Positions 1 through 8,330 of a stretch of 22,666 nt of DNA are shown here, in pieces. The notes beneath the pieces are model-generated. The model searched no databases. It saw only the letters and a program-made list of their open reading frames with translations, and was not told the DNA's origin. The position numbers and the translations under genes were made by a program. The stretch comes from Armatimonadaceae bacterium. Lineage in GTDB: Bacteria > Armatimonadota > Armatimonadia > Armatimonadales > Armatimonadaceae. Each line of letters begins with the position of its first letter. Positions within the stretch are counted from its first letter, which is position 1. The stretch lies in contig JAUJNC010000081.1 of the NCBI GenBank assembly GCA_030446525.1, positions 1 through 22,666 of the forward strand. Reading direction: 5' to 3'.

Positions 1-129
1 GGTGCAGGCCCTGTGCTTTGGATACCAGGGTATGCCCCTAAACTACACATGAGCCTCGAACTTTTATCGGGCAATCTGCTCCAGATCGAGATGACCGACG
101 GCGGCGAGGTTCTGGTCGACACGCTGTAG
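1..129 (+). CDS. Possible C-terminal end of an unidentified protein (cut by window start)
   Basis: The frame is open from the first base for 42 codons and ends in TAG at 127-129. A start at the ATG at position 49 would give only 26 residues, so a truncated upstream gene is more likely. The tail (…LLQIEMTDGGEVLVDTL) has alternating hydrophobic and acidic residues like a terminal beta-strand, but I recognise no family. The 116 bases after the stop, up to the convergent amidohydrolase gene, hold nothing I can identify. Confidence 0.25.
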   Translation, partial: GAGPVLWIPGYAPKLHMSLELLSGNLLQIEMTDGGEVLVDTL

Positions 130-245
130 CCGCCGCGCCTTATTGGCTTCCCGTGGCCCCTCCTGCTCGTCCCCACTTTGTCATTTTGCCCGACCCTGCC
201 GCCCAAGAGGGAGCCATGGAAGGTGCCTTCAACTGCCATCAACCA

Positions 246-1379
246 TCAACTAGCTTGTAACTTTGCGAACGTTTCGCGCGCGTTCTCGTGGTAGATGCGG
301 CGGCGCAGGTCGTCGGGCAGCAGGCGCAGGGCCGCGAACGGGTCGTCGAAGTCCCAGTGCGGGTAGTCCGACGAATACAGCAGCATGCGGTCGGTGCCCA
401 GCATGTCCAGGATCGAAAGCAGGTGCTTCGGGTTTTCCGGCTCCTCGATCGGCTGGGTCGTCAGGCGGATGTGCTCCCGCATTACCGTGCTCGGCATCTC
501 GGTCAGCCAGGGCGTGAGCTGGCGCAGCGCCTTGTAGTTCTTGTCCATCCGCCACATCAGGTGCGGCATCCACGCCACGCCCCCCTCGGTCAGCACGAAC
601 TTGAGGCCCGGGAACTTCTGGAAGACGCCCTCGCAGACGAGCGACACCGTGTGCGCCATGTAGCCCTGCGACAGGTTCGTGTGCCACTCGAAGTACGAGG
701 ACGGCCAGCCCGCCGCCGTCGGCGGCCCGGAGACGCCCGCGCCCTCCGCGCCCGGGTGGATGGCGATCGGCAGGCCCATCTTCTCGGCGGCGCCGTAGAT
801 CGGCCAGAACCGCCGCTGCCCGAAGGGCGTGTTGGACGCCGAGGTGAACAGGACCGACACGATGCGGGGGTGGCCGCCGACGCGCTCGATCTCGCGGGCG
901 GCGCGCTCGGGATCCTGGGTGGCGATCAGGCAGGCGGCGTAGTAGTGCTCGTTGCCGCTCAGCCAGGGCGAGTGGATGATCCAGTCGTTGTAGGCCGCGC
1001 AGACGGCCGCGGCGAAGTCGGCGTCGGGGGAGCAGGAGATGCTCAGGATGCCCGCGGGGTTCAGGACCGCCTTCTCGATGTGGTACGGTTTCAGGTGGTG
1101 CTCGAGGAGGAACTGCGGGTCCGAGCCGGGCGGGCCGCCGCCCGGGGGGCTGGCGTCCTCGCGGTTGACCCCGATGGGCGAGGAGTAACCGTGCCCCGTG
1201 CCCAGACCGCGCCCCCGGGCGACCTGCGTCCGCCACGGCTCCGCCAGATACGGCAACAGATCCTGCTGGCTGCGGTACGAGTGGTGAACATCACTGTCGA
1301 TCAGCGTTTCCTTCGCCGGGCGCGCGTCCTGTGCCCGCCCGGGTTCCATCGTCCCTGCGGGGATAGCAGCTGCCGTCAT
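246..1379 (-). CDS. Amidohydrolase family protein (amidohydrolase-2, COG2159-like metal-dependent TIM barrel)
   Basis: This is a 377-residue protein of the amidohydrolase-2 group, which holds zinc-dependent hydrolases and non-oxidative decarboxylases such as ACMSD. Visible landmarks are an N-terminal IDSDVHH in place of the usual HxH metal motif, a mid-protein IAIHPGAEG histidine and the C-terminal SSDYPHWDFDDP block with the conserved aspartate. The length suits the family. I chose the ATG at 1379 because the minus strand carries GGAGG about nine bases upstream; the frame stays open much further upstream but only antisense to lon. The gene is divergent from lon with a 175-bp gap. The substrate cannot be told from sequence; this branch is common in environmental bacteria and is usually unannotated. 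The fold is confident, the reaction is not. Confidence 0.85.
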   Translation of the reverse strand: MTAAAIPAGTMEPGRAQDARPAKETLIDSDVHHSYRSQQDLLPYLAEPWRTQVARGRGLGTGHGYSSPIGVNREDASPPGGGPPGSDPQFLLEHHLKPYHIEKAVLNPAGILSISCSPDADFAAAVCAAYNDWIIHSPWLSGNEHYYAACLIATQDPERAAREIERVGGHPRIVSVLFTSASNTPFGQRRFWPIYGAAEKMGLPIAIHPGAEGAGVSGPPTAAGWPSSYFEWHTNLSQGYMAHTVSLVCEGVFQKFPGLKFVLTEGGVAWMPHLMWRMDKNYKALRQLTPWLTEMPSTVMREHIRLTTQPIEEPENPKHLLSILDMLGTDRMLLYSSDYPHWDFDDPFAALRLLPDDLRRRIYHENARETFAKLQAS

Positions 1380-1444
1380 GGATGGCTTCCTCCGGTCTTC
1401 TATTTCGCTGCGGCCGCACGTTCTTCCTGCGCGCGGGCGTGCGG

Positions 1445-1474
1445 TTGGCGTTTTCGTTGCCGATCCTGTAGAAT
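1445..1474 (+). promoter_or_regulatory. Candidate sigma-70-type promoter of lon
   Basis: TTGGCG at 1445-1450 and TAGAAT at 1469-1474 are separated by 18 bases and lie about 80 bases upstream of the lon ATG. I see no CIRCE or HAIR heat-shock operator in the gap. The call rests on consensus matching only. Confidence 0.4.
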
Positions 1475-1554
1475 GAAATAAGCGTGCCGCCTCTTTCGCC
1501 GAGGTTTGCGTGCCCGCGCCTAGAACGCCGCCGCCAAACGAGGAAGCTTTCTGA

Positions 1555-4003
1555 ATGCCCCGTCCCACCAAGCGTAAAAACGCCGTCATCGACACAGAGC
1601 CCGCCGAGACCGCCCAGGATGACCTGTTCCTGAACGCCGAGATCGGCATCAGCGGCGAGGACGACGAGGAGCCGCGCGTCCTCCCCGAGACGCTGCCCCT
1701 GATCCCCATCCGTGACAGCGTGTACTTCCCGCACATGATCTTCCCGCTCTTCATCGGGCGGGACAAGTCGGTCAAGGCGCTCGACGCGGCGATGGAATCG
1801 AACCGGTTCGTCCTGCTGGCCGCGCAGCGGCAGCTCGCCACCGAGGAGCCGGAGCCGGACGAGATCTACGGCATGGGCATCGCCGCCGAGGTGATGCAGC
1901 TCCTGCGGGTGCCCGACGGGACGGTGCGCGTGATGCTGGAAGGCATACAGCGCGTCCGCCTGCGCCAGTTCCTGCAGACCGACCCGTACTTCCTGGTGCG
2001 GATCGAGCCGGTCGAGACGCAGGAGGATCGCTCGCTCGAGGTGGAGGCCCTGGGCCGCTCGGTCACGGCCCAGTTCGAGCAGATCGCGAGCGTGGGCAAG
2101 AACATCCCCCCCGAGGCCCTCGTCAATGTCATGAACCTGGACGACCCCGGGCGGCTCGCCGACTCGATCACCCCGTACCTTTCCCTGCGCGTCGAGCAGA
2201 AGCAGCAGGTCCTGGAAACCCTGTCCGTGCGCGAGCGGCTCGACCGGCTGAGCGCACTGCTGGTCAAGGAGTACGAGATCCTCGAGATCCAGAAGAACAT
2301 CCGCTCCCGGGTCGAGAAGGAGATGGGCGACACCCAGCGCGAGTTCATCCTGCGCGAACAGATGAAGGCGATCCAGCAGGAGCTGGGCGAGCGCGACGAG
2401 AAGACCAGCGACGCCGACGAGTACCGCGAGAAGATCGAGGCGGCGGGGATGCCCGACGAAACGCGCGAGCGCGCCCTGAAAGAGCTGGACCGCTTCGAGA
2501 AGACCCCGCTCGCCTCGCCCGAGACCGGCATCCTGCGCACGTATCTGGACTGGCTGGTCGCCCTGCCGTGGGCCAAGCGGACCGAGGAGACGCTGGACAT
2601 CACCGAAGCGGAAGCGATCCTGAACGAGGACCACTACGGCCTCCAGAAGGTCAAGGAGCGCATCCTCGAATTCCTGGCGGTCCGCAAGCTGGCCGGGACG
2701 CTGAAGGGGCCGATCCTGTGCTTCGTGGGCCCGCCCGGCGTCGGCAAGACCAGCTTGGGGCGCTCCATCGCCCGCGCGCTGGGGCGCAGGTTCATCCGCG
2801 TGAGCCTCGGCGGCGTGCGCGACGAGGCGGAGATCCGGGGGCACCGGCGCACCTACGTCGGCGCGATGCCCGGGCGCATCCTCCAGGCGATCAAGCAGAC
2901 CGGCTACCGCAACCCGGTCTTCATGCTCGACGAGATCGACAAGATCGGCAGCGACTTCCGCGGCGACCCGTCGGCGGCGCTCCTGGAGGCGCTCGACCCC
3001 GAGCAGAACGGCGAGTTTTCCGACCACTACCTGGAGGTCCCCTTCGACCTGCGCGACGTGATGTTCATCACGACGGCGAACCTGTTAGACCCGATACCGC
3101 CCGCCCTGCGCGACCGTATGGAGGTCATCAACTTCACCGGCTATATCGAGGATGAGAAGCTCGCTGCAGAAGCAGATACGCGATCACGGGCTGACGGACG
3201 AGCTTTGCCTTCGAGCGCTCCGGCTCTGCTGCGCCTCGTCTCGCGAATACACACGCGCGAGGCGGGCGTCCGCAACCTGGAGCGCGAGGTCGGCAGCATC
3301 TGCCGCAAGGTGGGCCTGGCGGGTCGCGGGGGGTGACACGGCGATGACCGTCGTCCGCGCCGACGATCTGAAGGGCTACCTGGGCGGGCGGCGTTTCCAC
3401 TACGGCGTGGCGGAGGAGCGGACGAGTGTCGGCTCGGCGACGGGCCTGGTCTATACCGAGTTCGGCGGCGACACCGTTTCCATCGAGGTTCCCTGATCAA
3501 GGCGGGCGGGAGCGATGGACGGCTCACGCTCACCGGCCGCCTCGGCGACGTGATGAAGGAGTCGTGGCGCAGGCCGCCTGGACGTCTGTCTCCCGCGCCA
3601 CGGGGCTGGGTCTTGCCCGAGGACGCGGGCGGCGGGCGCGACATCCACATCCACGTGCCCGCGGGCGCCGTCCCTGCGCGACGGCCCGTCCGCAGGCGTG
3701 ACGATCGCCACCGCGCTCGCCTCGGCCCTGACCGGCCGCAAGGTCCGCAAGGACGTCGCGATGACCGGCGAGATCACGCTGCGCGGGCGCGTCCTGCCCG
3801 TCGGCGGCATCAAGGAAAAGGTGCTGGCGGCGCACCGGGCCGGCATCAAGCGGGTCCTGCTCCCCGCCGAGAACGAGAAGGACCTGGAGGACATCCCCGC
3901 CGACGTGCGCGCCGACCTGTCCTTCGAGCTGGTCTCCTACGCCGACGAAGTGCTGCGCCTGGCCCTGCTGGACAAGGAAGCGTCGTGCGTCCTGACGAAC
4001 TGA
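1555..4003 (+). CDS. lon: ATP-dependent Lon protease (endopeptidase La), frame-disrupted in its C-terminal third
   Basis: Lon is a cytoplasmic AAA+ serine protease that degrades damaged and regulatory proteins. The frame from 1555 is intact for about 530 codons: LON substrate-binding domain ([20 protein letters not shown]), helical linker, then an AAA+ module with Walker [10 protein letters not shown] and Walker [17 protein letters not shown] precedes the ATG. From about 3150 to 3690 the protein continues but jumps between two frames at least six times ([55 protein letters not shown]). The catalytic serine of GPSAG is at 3689-3691 and the catalytic lysine is the second K of GGIKEK, so the protease domain is present but not translatable as written. 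Start to stop spans about 816 codons, normal for Lon. The dense indels with preserved residues suggest sequence errors; recent inactivation is the alternative. Confidence 0.9.
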
Positions 4004-4842
4004 GCGGCCGCGGGTTCCCTTACCGCCTCGCCGCCGTTGATCTGGACGACACGCTGCTCGGGCCGGACAAGGCGATAAGCGCCGCGAACGCCGCCGCGGT
4101 GCGCGAGCTGCGGCGGCGCGGCGTGCGCGTGGTGCTGGCGTCCGGCCGGCGGCACGAGAACATGCTCCGTTTCCACCGGCAGCTGGAACTGGACGGCCCG
4201 CTGGTTTCCTGCAACGGCGCCCTCGTCAAGCACGCCGAATCGGGCGAGGTACTGCACGAGCACCTGGTCCCGGCGGATCTGGCCGCGGGGGTGCTGGCGG
4301 ACGGCAACGCGCGCGGCCTAAGCCAGAACTATTACCACACCGACGGCTGTCTCTATGTCCGCGAGCGGACGCGCTGGACGGACCTGTACCAGGACCGCAC
4401 CGGCAGCGACCTGGTCGTGGCCGGCGACCTGCTGCGCCTGGCGGGCGGCGGCGCACAGAAGATCATCTGGGTCACGGCCCCGGAGCAGGTGGCGGCGCTG
4501 TTCCCCGAGATGGAGGCGCGGTACGCGGGACGGCTGTACGTCACGGTCACGGACCCCGAGTACCTGGAGTTCATGGCGCCCGGCGTCAACAAGGCGGTCG
4601 GCGTCGCGGCGGTGGCAAGGCACTACGGCATAGAACCGGCACAGGTGCTCACCTTCGGCGATGGAAATAACGACGTCCCGATGCTCGAATGGGCAGGACT
4701 GGGCGTGGCCATGAGCGACGGCCGCCCCAGCGCCAAGGCCGCCGCCGCACTCGTCTCCCCTCCCGGCGACCCCGAGACGAGCCTCGCCCGCGCCATTGCT
4801 GCGGTTCTGGACGGCAACTCTTCAACGCAAAGAGCAGTATGA
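3985..4842 (+). CDS. Cof-type HAD-superfamily phosphatase (class IIB)
   Basis: This is a 285-residue soluble phosphatase of the Cof/SupH type, which dephosphorylates sugar phosphates, nucleotides or cofactors through an aspartyl-phosphate. Motif I is DLDDTLL near residue 20, motif II lies in VVLASGR, the motif III lysine is in GVNKAVGV, and motif IV is GDGNNDVPM. The long middle section is the class IIB cap that sets the substrate. I chose the GTG at 3985 because AAGGAAG lies four bases upstream; this overlaps the last codons of lon by 19 bp, so the two genes are probably co-transcribed and translationally coupled. The last dozen codons are less GC-rich than the rest, which may mark the edge of the cassette that follows five bases later. 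The substrate is unknown. Confidence 0.88.
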   Translation: MRPDELSGRGFPYRLAAVDLDDTLLGPDKAISAANAAAVRELRRRGVRVVLASGRRHENMLRFHRQLELDGPLVSCNGALVKHAESGEVLHEHLVPADLAAGVLADGNARGLSQNYYHTDGCLYVRERTRWTDLYQDRTGSDLVVAGDLLRLAGGGAQKIIWVTAPEQVAALFPEMEARYAGRLYVTVTDPEYLEFMAPGVNKAVGVAAVARHYGIEPAQVLTFGDGNNDVPMLEWAGLGVAMSDGRPSAKAAAALVSPPGDPETSLARAIAAVLDGNSSTQRAV

Positions 4843-4847
4843 TCTAG

Positions 4848-5921
4848 ATGAGTCCACAGCAGCCCTCTAATCCTTTCATACAGCGGGGTATGATCCGTAA
4901 CCCGGAGGAGTTCTTCGGGCGGAAAGCGGAGTTGGATCAGATATTCGGGCTGCTGACAAAGATGACCAGCGTATCCGTCGTCGGCGAACAGCGTATCGGC
5001 AAATCGTCGTTGCTCTATCACGTGTTCCAAACCGGTTTGGCGCGCGTGCCGGAGGGAGTTCAGCTCCTGTACCTGGATGTCCATAGGGTGAACACTGAGC
5101 AGGAGTTCTACACCCTGCTGCTGGAGAAGCTGGGCGCGCGGGGGAACACGTACTCAGACCTTGTGAAGACGGTAAGCGGGAGAAAAATCGTCGTGTGCGT
5201 GGATGAGTTCGAGAAGGTGGCAGGCAACGCCGCTTTTACCGTCGGCTTCTTTGACGGTTTGCGCAGCCTGGCGCAGGAAAGCTTTACCCTCGCCACAGCC
5301 ACGCAGTATTCGCTTGCGGACCTGTGCCGCGACAAGCAGTTCGCAGGTTCCAAGTTCTGGAACATCTTCCAGCCAGTAGATTTGGGGCTGCTCAGCCAGG
5401 CAGAGGCCGAGGAGTACATTCGCGCCCGGTTCGAAGCGGTGGGTATCCAGGTGTCCCAAGAGGACATTGACCGATTGCTGCTTCTGGCCGGTCGGTGGCC
5501 GTTTTTCCTGGAGCTTGCCTGCTACCGTTTGTTTGAGATGAAGGCTGGTCGAAGCGAAGAGTGGGAGATGACGTTCCGGCAGGATGCCAATAGTCACCTG
5601 CGCTCGCTGTGGGACGCCCGCACGCCTGACGAGCGGAAGGCATTGCAGTGGGTGTTGAACGTAGGGCAACGGTTGCCGGATGACCGCATTTGCAGAAGTC
5701 TGGAGCGGAGGGGGGTACTGGTAAAGTATAGCCAGGAGACGTCCGGTTATTGGGTTTTCTCAGAGGCGTTCCAGGACATCGTCCGAGTCCCACCCCGCCC
5801 AAGCCGTTCACAAGCCTGGTGGAGACGATTACTCCCCTGGATCAAAGGAGGCGAAGTTGAAGTGAGCAAGGAAGGTCCAAAAGTGAAGATTCAGGCGGAA
5901 CGACCTCAGGACAAGCACTGA
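4848..5921 (+). CDS. STAND-like P-loop ATPase (AAA/NACHT-type NTPase), first of a pair
   Basis: This 357-residue protein opens with NPFIQRGMIRNPEEFFGR, the lead-in typical of STAND-like AAA ATPases. Walker A is GEQRIGKSS (residues 46-54) and Walker B is KIVVCVDEFEKV (acidic pair D119-E120). A helical sensor/lid region follows, then a winged-helix-like segment around residues 255-310 (ERKALQWVLNVG…) and a basic, Trp-rich tail. STAND NTPases act as ATP-driven switches in signalling, regulation and antiphage immunity. No effector domain is fused, so the partner gene downstream, with a matching Walker A (GQPRIGKSS), is the likely complement. It lies five bases after the HAD gene but with a poor ribosome site, and its codons are visibly less GC-rich than those of lon or the HAD gene, suggesting a separate origin. 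Its stop overlaps the next ATG (TGATG). Confidence 0.8.
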   Translation: MSPQQPSNPFIQRGMIRNPEEFFGRKAELDQIFGLLTKMTSVSVVGEQRIGKSSLLYHVFQTGLARVPEGVQLLYLDVHRVNTEQEFYTLLLEKLGARGNTYSDLVKTVSGRKIVVCVDEFEKVAGNAAFTVGFFDGLRSLAQESFTLATATQYSLADLCRDKQFAGSKFWNIFQPVDLGLLSQAEAEEYIRARFEAVGIQVSQEDIDRLLLLAGRWPFFLELACYRLFEMKAGRSEEWEMTFRQDANSHLRSLWDARTPDERKALQWVLNVGQRLPDDRICRSLERRGVLVKYSQETSGYWVFSEAFQDIVRVPPRPSRSQAWWRRLLPWIKGGEVEVSKEGPKVKIQAERPQDKH

Positions 5922-6169
5922 TGCAAGCCACCAAATCCTTCCTTCACGACTGCCTCCGGCTGCTGTGGATGGTATTTTTCCGCCCCAACAGCTTCAGGCG
6001 GGAAGTGGAAAAGTTCGACGGCCAGCAGAGACGGCGGCTCATCACTCAGGCGTTTGTAGTCACGGCAACGGCCCCTTTCCTCCTCACAACGCTTACAGGT
6101 CTGTTGCTACAGGCAGCGAAGTATCCTTTTAATTTCATTACAAATTTTGGGCGCGATGGCGCGGCGTGA
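5921..6169 (+). CDS. Short membrane ORF, probably the N-terminal part of the following ATPase
   Basis: This 82-codon frame starts at an ATG overlapping the stop of the preceding ATPase gene. It encodes a basic amphipathic N-terminus (LLWMVFFRPNSFRREVEKF) followed by one clear hydrophobic span (about residues 46-70, AFVVTATAPFLLTTLTGLLL). It ends in TGA at 6167-6169. The next ATPase gene is in exactly the same frame, with its ATG only nine bases after that TGA, so the two read as one protein with a stop in the middle. In known Gly/Val/Ala-repeat ATPases a membrane segment like this leads directly into the repeat. Either a sequence error or mutation created the stop, or a separate small membrane protein is made. 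I recognise no family for it alone. Confidence 0.5.
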   Translation: MQATKSFLHDCLRLLWMVFFRPNSFRREVEKFDGQQRRRLITQAFVVTATAPFLLTTLTGLLLQAAKYPFNFITNFGRDGAA

Positions 6170-6178
6170 TGGCCCGCG

Positions 6179-8320
6179 ATGGCCGTCCTGATGGCCGGCG
6201 CGTTGGGCGGCGTGATGGCCGGCGCGAGGGTCGGCGTGGCGGTCGGCGTGGCGTTCGGCGTGGCGTTCGGTGTGGCGGGCGGCGTGGCGTTCGGCGTGGC
6301 GGGCGGAGCGGCGGGCGGCGTGGCGGGCGGCGTGGCGAACGCCGCGCTGATCGGCGTGGCGTTGGGAGCGGCGGGCCGCAGGGCGTTCGGCGTGGCGATT
6401 GGCGTGGCGTTCGGCGCGGCGAACGCCGCGCTGATCGGCGTGGCGGCCGGCGCGATGGCCGGCGTGGCGGCCGGCGTGGCCTCGATGGTTGGCTACTTTC
6501 GCCCGTTTATGTATTTCATCGAAGTGCCCTCCACTTTCTGGACGCTTCTTCGGGCGAGACGACAACCCCAATATGCGGCGCATTGCCTCCGCTATTCCCT
6601 CGCATACTGGGACGAAGCAATGCCGTTGCCGCAACCCTTCTTGACGCCACTGCTGGTTCTCGCGGGGGAACAGGGTGGGAAAGCCGGAAGGGAGGCGATT
6701 TTCCACGTAGCCACGAATACCCTCCAGCGGCGGGCGGCGACGAACGCGTTGCTGGAACTGGATGGGCGCGATCTGTTACGCCGCCGAACGGTCGAGGCGA
6801 TAGCGCAGCTCCCGCGATCATCGAGCTGGCTGCCTTCTGTCGCGGCAAATAAGACAGGCGAGAATCCGGACAGGGTCTCGGGCGACCTTTCCTCTGACCA
6901 GCCTTTCGGAGAATTATTACGGCAGCGGCGATCGCTGGAGGCCCGGCAGCGGTGCCTACAGATCAGTGCCGACGTTGCCGCCGCCCTCTCTGCCACCAGC
7001 AACTATCAGAAACTCACCGCCCTCAACCGCGCCCGCCGGCAACTGGACGACCTGCGCCAGTTCGTGGTCGTGGGGCTGCGCGGGCGGGAAAGTCAGGTTT
7101 TCACGCAGGTCGCCCAGCAATGGCTCGACGCCGTGAATGCTGAGGTTGACCGCCTGACGGAGGAAGCGCGCGTCGAGGAGCGGATTCCCAACCCTTACGT
7201 CGCACCGCGCCCGCTGCGACCTGGAGACGATGTTTTTGTAGGAAGAACCGGGGTATTCCGCTTTGTGGAAGAGCACTTTCTTCGATCAGACCAGAACGTG
7301 CCCATCGTGCTGTACGGGCAGCCGCGCATCGGCAAAAGCTCCCTCCTGCGTCACTTCACAACCAGCCTGTCGACCAATCTCATCCCGATCTACGTGGACA
7401 TGCAGGGAGCGGCACAGGTGGGAAGTACCAGTGGCCTGGTGTTCAACCTCGCGGATACCATTGCGCAGGAACTCGCACGGCGCGGCGTGAGCGTGCCCAC
7501 ACCATCCTTCACCGAATATGCCGCCGAGCCGTTCATCTTCTTCGGCAAATTCCTGGATGCAGTGGAAGCCGCCATCGGTGCGCCGGGGAATCGCGTTATA
7601 CTCGCTCTTGACGAGTTTGAGGAGATCGAGCGAAAGCTGACAGAAGGCAAAATCAGCCGCGACCTGATGCCGTATCTGCGCAACATGATGCAGCACCGCC
7701 AGGGCATCGCCCTGCTCTTCGCCGGCACGCACAACCTGGACGAGATGATCCAGGACTATTGGATACCCTACTTCCGCAGCGCGGTACCCTGCAAGGTGAG
7801 CTACCTGGACGAGCCGGACGCTCGCAAGCTCGTCACCAACCCCATCGAGGAGTTCCCGCTCGACTACGAGCTGGACGCGGTGGAGCTTCTCCTGCGGGAG
7901 ACGCATTGCCATCCCTGCCTGATACAGCTTGCGTGCTCGGCGTTGGTAGACCATGAAAATGCACACAAATCACGCCATGCTTCTGTGGAAGATGTCAAGC
8001 ACGCATTGACGAAGACACTGGAGACAGGTGAATACGTTTTTCGTGGTGTGTGGGAGTGGATACCCACGCCGGAGCGCGCGGTTTTGTCCGAGTTGGCAAA
8101 CGAAGAGCAGTCCACTGCCAGAGAACTGGCGCGTTCACTGCGGCTCTCTGATGGCGAGGTCCGGCGCATGGTCGAGCGGTTGACCGAAGTAGAGGTCGTT
8201 GAAGCGACCGCCAATGGTGACCGCCAGCCTGCCTATCGGTTTCAAGTGGAATTGTTTCGGCAGTGGGTCGAGCGGCATAGTATACGCTCAGAAATCCATT
8301 TGGAGTCGGCGCGGTCGTAA
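6179..8320 (+). CDS. STAND-like P-loop ATPase with N-terminal Gly-Val-Ala repeat membrane domain
   Basis: This 713-residue protein has three parts. Residues 1-104 are a near-continuous Gly-Val-Ala/Phe repeat (GVAFGVAGGVA…) with two ANAALIGVA insertions; it is hydrophobic and glycine-spaced every three to four residues, as in glycine-zipper membrane helices. Residues 105-335 are a helical, charged linker. Residues 338-600 form the NTPase: lead-in NPYVAPRPLRPGDDVFVGR, Walker A GQPRIGKSS (380-388), Walker B VILALDEFEEIE (D478, E479) and a sensor-like LLFAGTHNL. Residues 630-695 look like a winged helix. A membrane-associated ATP-driven switch is a reasonable inference, with the repeat as anchor or oligomeric pore. 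It is the partner of the ATPase gene upstream. The same-frame 82-codon ORF immediately upstream may be its true N-terminus, giving about 800 residues. Confidence 0.82.
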   Translation: MAVLMAGALGGVMAGARVGVAVGVAFGVAFGVAGGVAFGVAGGAAGGVAGGVANAALIGVALGAAGRRAFGVAIGVAFGAANAALIGVAAGAMAGVAAGVASMVGYFRPFMYFIEVPSTFWTLLRARRQPQYAAHCLRYSLAYWDEAMPLPQPFLTPLLVLAGEQGGKAGREAIFHVATNTLQRRAATNALLELDGRDLLRRRTVEAIAQLPRSSSWLPSVAANKTGENPDRVSGDLSSDQPFGELLRQRRSLEARQRCLQISADVAAALSATSNYQKLTALNRARRQLDDLRQFVVVGLRGRESQVFTQVAQQWLDAVNAEVDRLTEEARVEERIPNPYVAPRPLRPGDDVFVGRTGVFRFVEEHFLRSDQNVPIVLYGQPRIGKSSLLRHFTTSLSTNLIPIYVDMQGAAQVGSTSGLVFNLADTIAQELARRGVSVPTPSFTEYAAEPFIFFGKFLDAVEAAIGAPGNRVILALDEFEEIERKLTEGKISRDLMPYLRNMMQHRQGIALLFAGTHNLDEMIQDYWIPYFRSAVPCKVSYLDEPDARKLVTNPIEEFPLDYELDAVELLLRETHCHPCLIQLACSALVDHENAHKSRHASVEDVKHALTKTLETGEYVFRGVWEWIPTPERAVLSELANEEQSTARELARSLRLSDGEVRRMVERLTEVEVVEATANGDRQPAYRFQVELFRQWVERHSIRSEIHLESARS
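6185..6483 (+). repeat. Degenerate GC-rich tandem repeat coding for Gly-Val-Ala units
   Basis: About 300 bases are built from variants of a 6- to 12-base unit (GGCGTGGCGTTC, GGCGTGGCGGGC). A larger block, from GCGAACGCCGCGCTGATCGG onward, occurs twice, near 6337 and 6417. All units are multiples of three, so the reading frame is preserved. Slippage could vary the length of the encoded membrane segment. It is not a CRISPR array: units are short, contiguous and coding. Confidence 0.75.
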
Positions 8321-8330
8321 CCCTACTGCC

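Noticed and set aside
288..1481. 397-codon open frame antisense to the amidohydrolase
   Set aside because: Val/Arg/Gly-biased shadow with no recognisable motif; the opposite strand has a Shine-Dalgarno and family motifs.
1291..3027. 578-codon open frame antisense to lon
   Set aside because: Low-complexity, Leu/Arg/Asp-rich translation that mirrors the lon codons; lon motifs on the other strand are unmistakable. High GC makes long antisense frames common.
6185..6483. CRISPR-like array
   Set aside because: Units are 6-12 bp, contiguous and coding, with no spacers and no cas genes.
6107..6706. His/Arg-rich repeat frame (HAERHADRHA) on the minus strand
   Set aside because: It is the reverse reading of the Gly-Val-Ala repeat and runs into no conserved domain. 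The plus frame continues into a complete ATPase.
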